From assembly GCF_900111965.1 (NCBI RefSeq), contig NZ_FOJT01000002.1, positions 124,001 through 188,000 on the forward strand: a DNA stretch of 64,000 nt, given 5' to 3'. A program made the position numbers and the translations under genes. Below the pieces are notes generated by a model that worked only from the letters and a program-made list of their open reading frames with translations, did no database searches and was not told where the DNA came from. Positions 61,422 through 64,000 of this stretch are shown here, one piece after another. Position 1 is the stretch's first letter. Every line of letters begins with the position of its first letter. Source of the DNA: Flavobacterium swingsii (GTDB lineage Bacteria > Bacteroidota > Bacteroidia > Flavobacteriales > Flavobacteriaceae).

Positions 61422-62648
61422 CTACAATTCATAAACTACCAAACCACTTCTAAATTTAGGCTCGATGTAAGTACTTTTGGGAGGCATAATTAAATTGTTA
61501 TCTGCCAAAGCTTTTATTTCAGAAATATCCGATGGATAGAGCATAAATCCAACTTTAAATTCTCCTTCATCAATTAAATCTTTGATAACCGAAACAGATT
61601 GTTTTCCTGAAACATAATCGATGCGTTCGTCATTTCTTAAATCTTCTAAGCCCAAAAGTGGATGTAAAATAGTATCATACAAAATCTGCGCATCTAAGTT
61701 TTCGATTTCGAAGTGTTCTGATTTGTGAATATTCTCTTGTTTGTAAAACAAAGCATAAAAACTGCCATCGAGATACATTCCGAATTCATATTTGTTTTTC
61801 GGTTTCCACAGTTCTTGATTTTTGTTTTCGATATTGAAATACTGAGAGATTTTTGCAATAAAATCATCTTTAGTAAAACCATTCAAATCTCTAACAATTC
61901 TGTTAAATTCGTATATTTTGACATTGCTTTCGGCGATAAGAAAGCTCATGAAAGATTTGAGATTTTCGTTTTTCGTGCCCTTATTTTCGTCTAATAATAA
62001 TTCAGCTGCGGCCGAACGATGGTGCCCGTCGGCAATATAAAGATTTGGAATCTTTTCGAAATGATTTTCTAACCAATCTATTTCACTTTGTGTATCAATC
62101 TTCCAAAGCGTGTGTTTTTCCTTGGTTGTTGTAGCAAATTCGTAAAGTGGTTTACTTTTTTTTCGTAAAGAAATATAAGTGTTTATTTCGACGCTATCGG
62201 GATAAGTTATCAGAACTGGTTCGGCATTAAAATCCGTATATTTCATGTAATCTTTTATCAGTTCTACTCGAAACTGTAAAGTATCTTCATGCTTTTTAAT
62301 CACATTATTCTTGTAATCTTCTACCGAAGTTCCTGCGATAATTCCTGAAAAAACGTTCGATTTTGTTTGAATTTCGTATAAATAAAAAACAGGTGTTTCT
62401 TCCTTGATTAATATTTGTTCGTCTTTAAAATCTTGGTATTTATGCGCCACACTTTTGAAACGCTTATCAATCGTAATTTTTTGAGCATTTGCAAATGCGG
62501 GATGGATGACATGCAAAAACGAGTACGGATTATAACTTAGCCAAGCCGCTAGCTCTGCCGAATTATAATCGTCATACGTTCTACAAGTTACCAATCCTAC
62601 TTTGTCGGCAGAAGGGCGAACGGCTTTGAATGGAATTATTTTTGCCAT
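61422..62648 (-). CDS. DUF1015 family protein
   Basis: A 408-residue cytoplasmic protein of the DUF1015 family, seen in many bacteria and archaea near serine-pathway genes. It opens MAKIIPFKAVRPSADKVGLVTCRTYDDYN, continues with SYNPYSFLHVIHPAF, a middle HTLWKIDTQSEIDWLENHFEKIPNLYIADGHHRSAAAELL (the DGHHR signature), and ends with LMYPSDISEIKALADNNLIMPPKSTYIEPKFRSGLVVYEL. Function unknown; a kinase-like or metabolite role has been suggested for relatives. 17 bp upstream of the YggS-type gene. Confidence 0.88.
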   Translation of the reverse strand: MAKIIPFKAVRPSADKVGLVTCRTYDDYNSAELAAWLSYNPYSFLHVIHPAFANAQKITIDKRFKSVAHKYQDFKDEQILIKEETPVFYLYEIQTKSNVFSGIIAGTSVEDYKNNVIKKHEDTLQFRVELIKDYMKYTDFNAEPVLITYPDSVEINTYISLRKKSKPLYEFATTTKEKHTLWKIDTQSEIDWLENHFEKIPNLYIADGHHRSAAAELLLDENKGTKNENLKSFMSFLIAESNVKIYEFNRIVRDLNGFTKDDFIAKISQYFNIENKNQELWKPKNKYEFGMYLDGSFYALFYKQENIHKSEHFEIENLDAQILYDTILHPLLGLEDLRNDERIDYVSGKQSVSVIKDLIDEGEFKVGFMLYPSDISEIKALADNNLIMPPKSTYIEPKFRSGLVVYEL

Positions 62649-62650
62649 TA

Positions 62651-62715
62651 ATTCAATTGATAATTGACAGTTGATAATTGATAATGTTAACTATCAATTA
62701 TCAATTATCCATTGT
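62651..62715. repeat. AT-rich TAATTGATAA repeat cluster
   Basis: Alternating TTGATAATTGA and ATCAATTATCAATTATC units form an inverted repeat just upstream of the DUF1015 ATG and just after the hydroxybutyryl-CoA dehydrogenase gene. Same family as the unit inside the YggS-type gene. Confidence 0.75.
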
Positions 62716-62718
62716 TAA

Positions 62719-63606
62719 TTATGAGAATTGTTTTGAAACTTTTTCTGCTTTTTTGCTTTCGGCATAATCATAAAAACCTTCGCCAGATTTTGCTCCTAAT
62801 TTTCCTGCCATAACCATATTTACTAATAATGGACAAGGCGCATATTTAGGATTTTTGAAACCGTCGTACATCACGTTTAGGATTGCCAAACAGACATCAA
62901 GCCCAATAAAATCGGCTAATTGTAATGGTCCCATTGGGTGACCCATTCCTAGTTTCATAACGGTGTCAATTTCTTGTACGCCAGCGACTTTGTTGTATAA
63001 TGTTTCGATGGCTTCGTTTATCATTGGCATCAAAATTCTATTGGCTACAAATCCTGGATAATCATTTACTTCAGTTGGTGTTTTCCCTAATTTTACAGAT
63101 AAATCCATGATTGTTTTAGTCACTTCGTTGGTTGTATTGTAACCACGAATAATCTCAACTAATTTCATAATTGGCACAGGATTCATAAAATGCATTCCTA
63201 TAACTCTTTCTGGATGCACCACCGAAGCTGCTATTTGTGTAATTGAAATGGAAGAGGTGTTGGTTGCTAAAATCGTATTGTGATCGCAAACTTCACTTAA
63301 TTGTTTGAAGATATTTAGTTTTAAAGTTAGATTTTCAGTAGCCGCTTCAACGACTAAATCGCAACCAGTTACACCGTCTTTTATATCGGTATAAGTGATA
63401 ATATTTCCAATAGTTTTGTGTTTGTCTTCTTCAGTAATTGTTCCTTTAGCCACCATTCGGTCAAGGTTTGAAGCAATGGTTGCAATACCTTTTTCGAGTG
63501 ATTTTTCTGAAATATCTATTAGTTTTACTGTAAATCCTGATTGTGCAAAAGTATGTGCAATTCCGTTACCCATTGTTCCTGCTCCAATTACTGCTATGTT
63601 TTTCAT
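62719..63606 (-). CDS. 3-hydroxybutyryl-CoA dehydrogenase
   Basis: NAD(P)-dependent oxidation of 3-hydroxyacyl-CoA (or reverse reduction of acetoacetyl-CoA). 295 residues: Rossmann start IAVIGAGTMGNGIAHTFAQSGF, VVEAATENLTLKLNIF, ATNTSSISITQIAA, the catalytic His in GMHFMNPVPIMKLVEII, and the C-terminal helical domain (NDYPGFVANRILMPMINEAIETL, GMGHPMGPLQLADFIGLDVCL). Single-domain HBD/PaaH type. Role in fatty-acid or butyrate-type metabolism. An apparent single gene between two repeats. Confidence 0.94.
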   Translation of the reverse strand: MKNIAVIGAGTMGNGIAHTFAQSGFTVKLIDISEKSLEKGIATIASNLDRMVAKGTITEEDKHKTIGNIITYTDIKDGVTGCDLVVEAATENLTLKLNIFKQLSEVCDHNTILATNTSSISITQIAASVVHPERVIGMHFMNPVPIMKLVEIIRGYNTTNEVTKTIMDLSVKLGKTPTEVNDYPGFVANRILMPMINEAIETLYNKVAGVQEIDTVMKLGMGHPMGPLQLADFIGLDVCLAILNVMYDGFKNPKYAPCPLLVNMVMAGKLGAKSGEGFYDYAESKKAEKVSKQFS

Positions 63607-63647
63607 TATTTGATATTAAAAGATTTAAAAATTTAAGAATTGAAAGA

Positions 63648-64000
63648 TTACTTTTCCATACAATTTATTATTTGATACGCTACTCGTAAAGCCTCAGTTG
63701 CTTGTTCTAAAGTAACGACAGGCGTTGTATTGTTATTGATGGCATCGGCGAAAGATTCTAATTCATCTAAAATAGCATTATTAGGTTCTACCGATGGATT
63801 TTCGTAATAAATTTGTTTTTTTACACCTTCGGCATTTTGCAAAATCATATCGAAATCACCAGGAGTTTCAGGCGCATCTTTCATTTTTACTACTTCGCAA
63901 ATTTTATCAAGAAAATCGACAGAGATATAAGCATCTTTCTGGAAGAATCGAGATTTTCTCATGTTTTTCATCGAAATTCTACTCGCAGTAATATTAGCAA
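63648..64000 (-). CDS. Gfo/Idh/MocA-family oxidoreductase, N-terminal part outside the window
   Basis: The C-terminal 117 residues or so of an NAD(P)-dependent sugar or biliverdin-type oxidoreductase. The frame is open to base 64000 and reads ANITASRISMKNMRKSRFFQ, a typical segment of the family's C-terminal sheet; the ATG at 63971 is internal. NPSVEPNNAILDELESFADAINNNTTPVVTLEQATEALRVAYQI is the closing helix region. Substrate cannot be inferred from this part. Confidence 0.88.
   Translation of the reverse strand, partial: ANITASRISMKNMRKSRFFQKDAYISVDFLDKICEVVKMKDAPETPGDFDMILQNAEGVKKQIYYENPSVEPNNAILDELESFADAINNNTTPVVTLEQATEALRVAYQIINCMEK

Overview
The window is a gene-dense, low-GC chromosomal segment of a Flavobacterium-like member of the Bacteroidota. 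Supporting signs are a type IX secretion (T9SS) C-terminal sorting domain on a large secreted protease, a fused SecDF, an elongated NusB, -7 elements of the TAnnTTTG type in front of many genes, almost no Shine-Dalgarno sequences, and intergenic repeats of the kind scattered through flavobacterial genomes. There are no rRNA or tRNA genes, transposases, phage genes or CRISPR arrays. The only stable RNA gene is tmRNA (ssrA).

Left part (1-19.6 kb): the end of menC (menaquinone synthesis), two small genes, a secreted M4 metalloprotease with a T9SS tag, ssrA, a beta-lactamase-fold lipoprotein, a saccharopine/alanine dehydrogenase-like enzyme, a secreted M28 peptidase, a CreD operon with its winged-helix regulator, kdsA, and a TetR-controlled tripartite efflux operon (TetR, TolC, HlyD, EmrB).

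19.6-26.4 kb holds a complete trp operon on the minus strand, trpE-G-D-C-F-B-A. It is preceded by a promoter, an 18-residue leader peptide with three consecutive Trp codons, and a terminator/antiterminator pair, which is classical ribosome-mediated attenuation. 26.4-28.2 kb is a MarR-nitroreductase-YceI operon whose promoter region carries two identical palindromes. 28.8-30.3 kb holds one clearly foreign gene: a TetX-like FAD monooxygenase with a DnaJ-type zinc motif at its N-terminus and about 50% GC in sampled stretches.

30.4-38.5 kb: ftsE, a 1003-aa TPR protein, a plug-less TonB-receptor-like barrel, a GreA-like small protein and asnB. 38.8-43.3 kb is a reactive-sulfur module: a cysteine-containing Crp/Fnr regulator, a TauE/SafE exporter, a CstB-like persulfide dioxygenase-rhodanese, a membrane-anchored rhodanese, and two half-size YeeE/YedE transporters. 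Two of its promoters share a 14-bp dyad at the same distance (22 nt) from the -7 element, which points to direct activation by the Crp/Fnr protein. This is the best candidate here for a little-described system.

43.6-64 kb: housekeeping genes (gyrB, mdh, secDF, csaA, a DUF3276/PUR protein, an MsbA-like ABC exporter, leucine dehydrogenase, nusB, a DUF1573 lipoprotein, yajC, pepT, miaA, an exonuclease-GIY-YIG fusion, a YggS-type PLP protein, DUF1015, 3-hydroxybutyryl-CoA dehydrogenase, and the end of a Gfo/Idh/MocA oxidoreductase).

Across the window lie several families of short structured repeats, including a modular element present three times with exchanged stem-loop cores. Two repeats have entered coding sequence (the trpC stop region and yggS).
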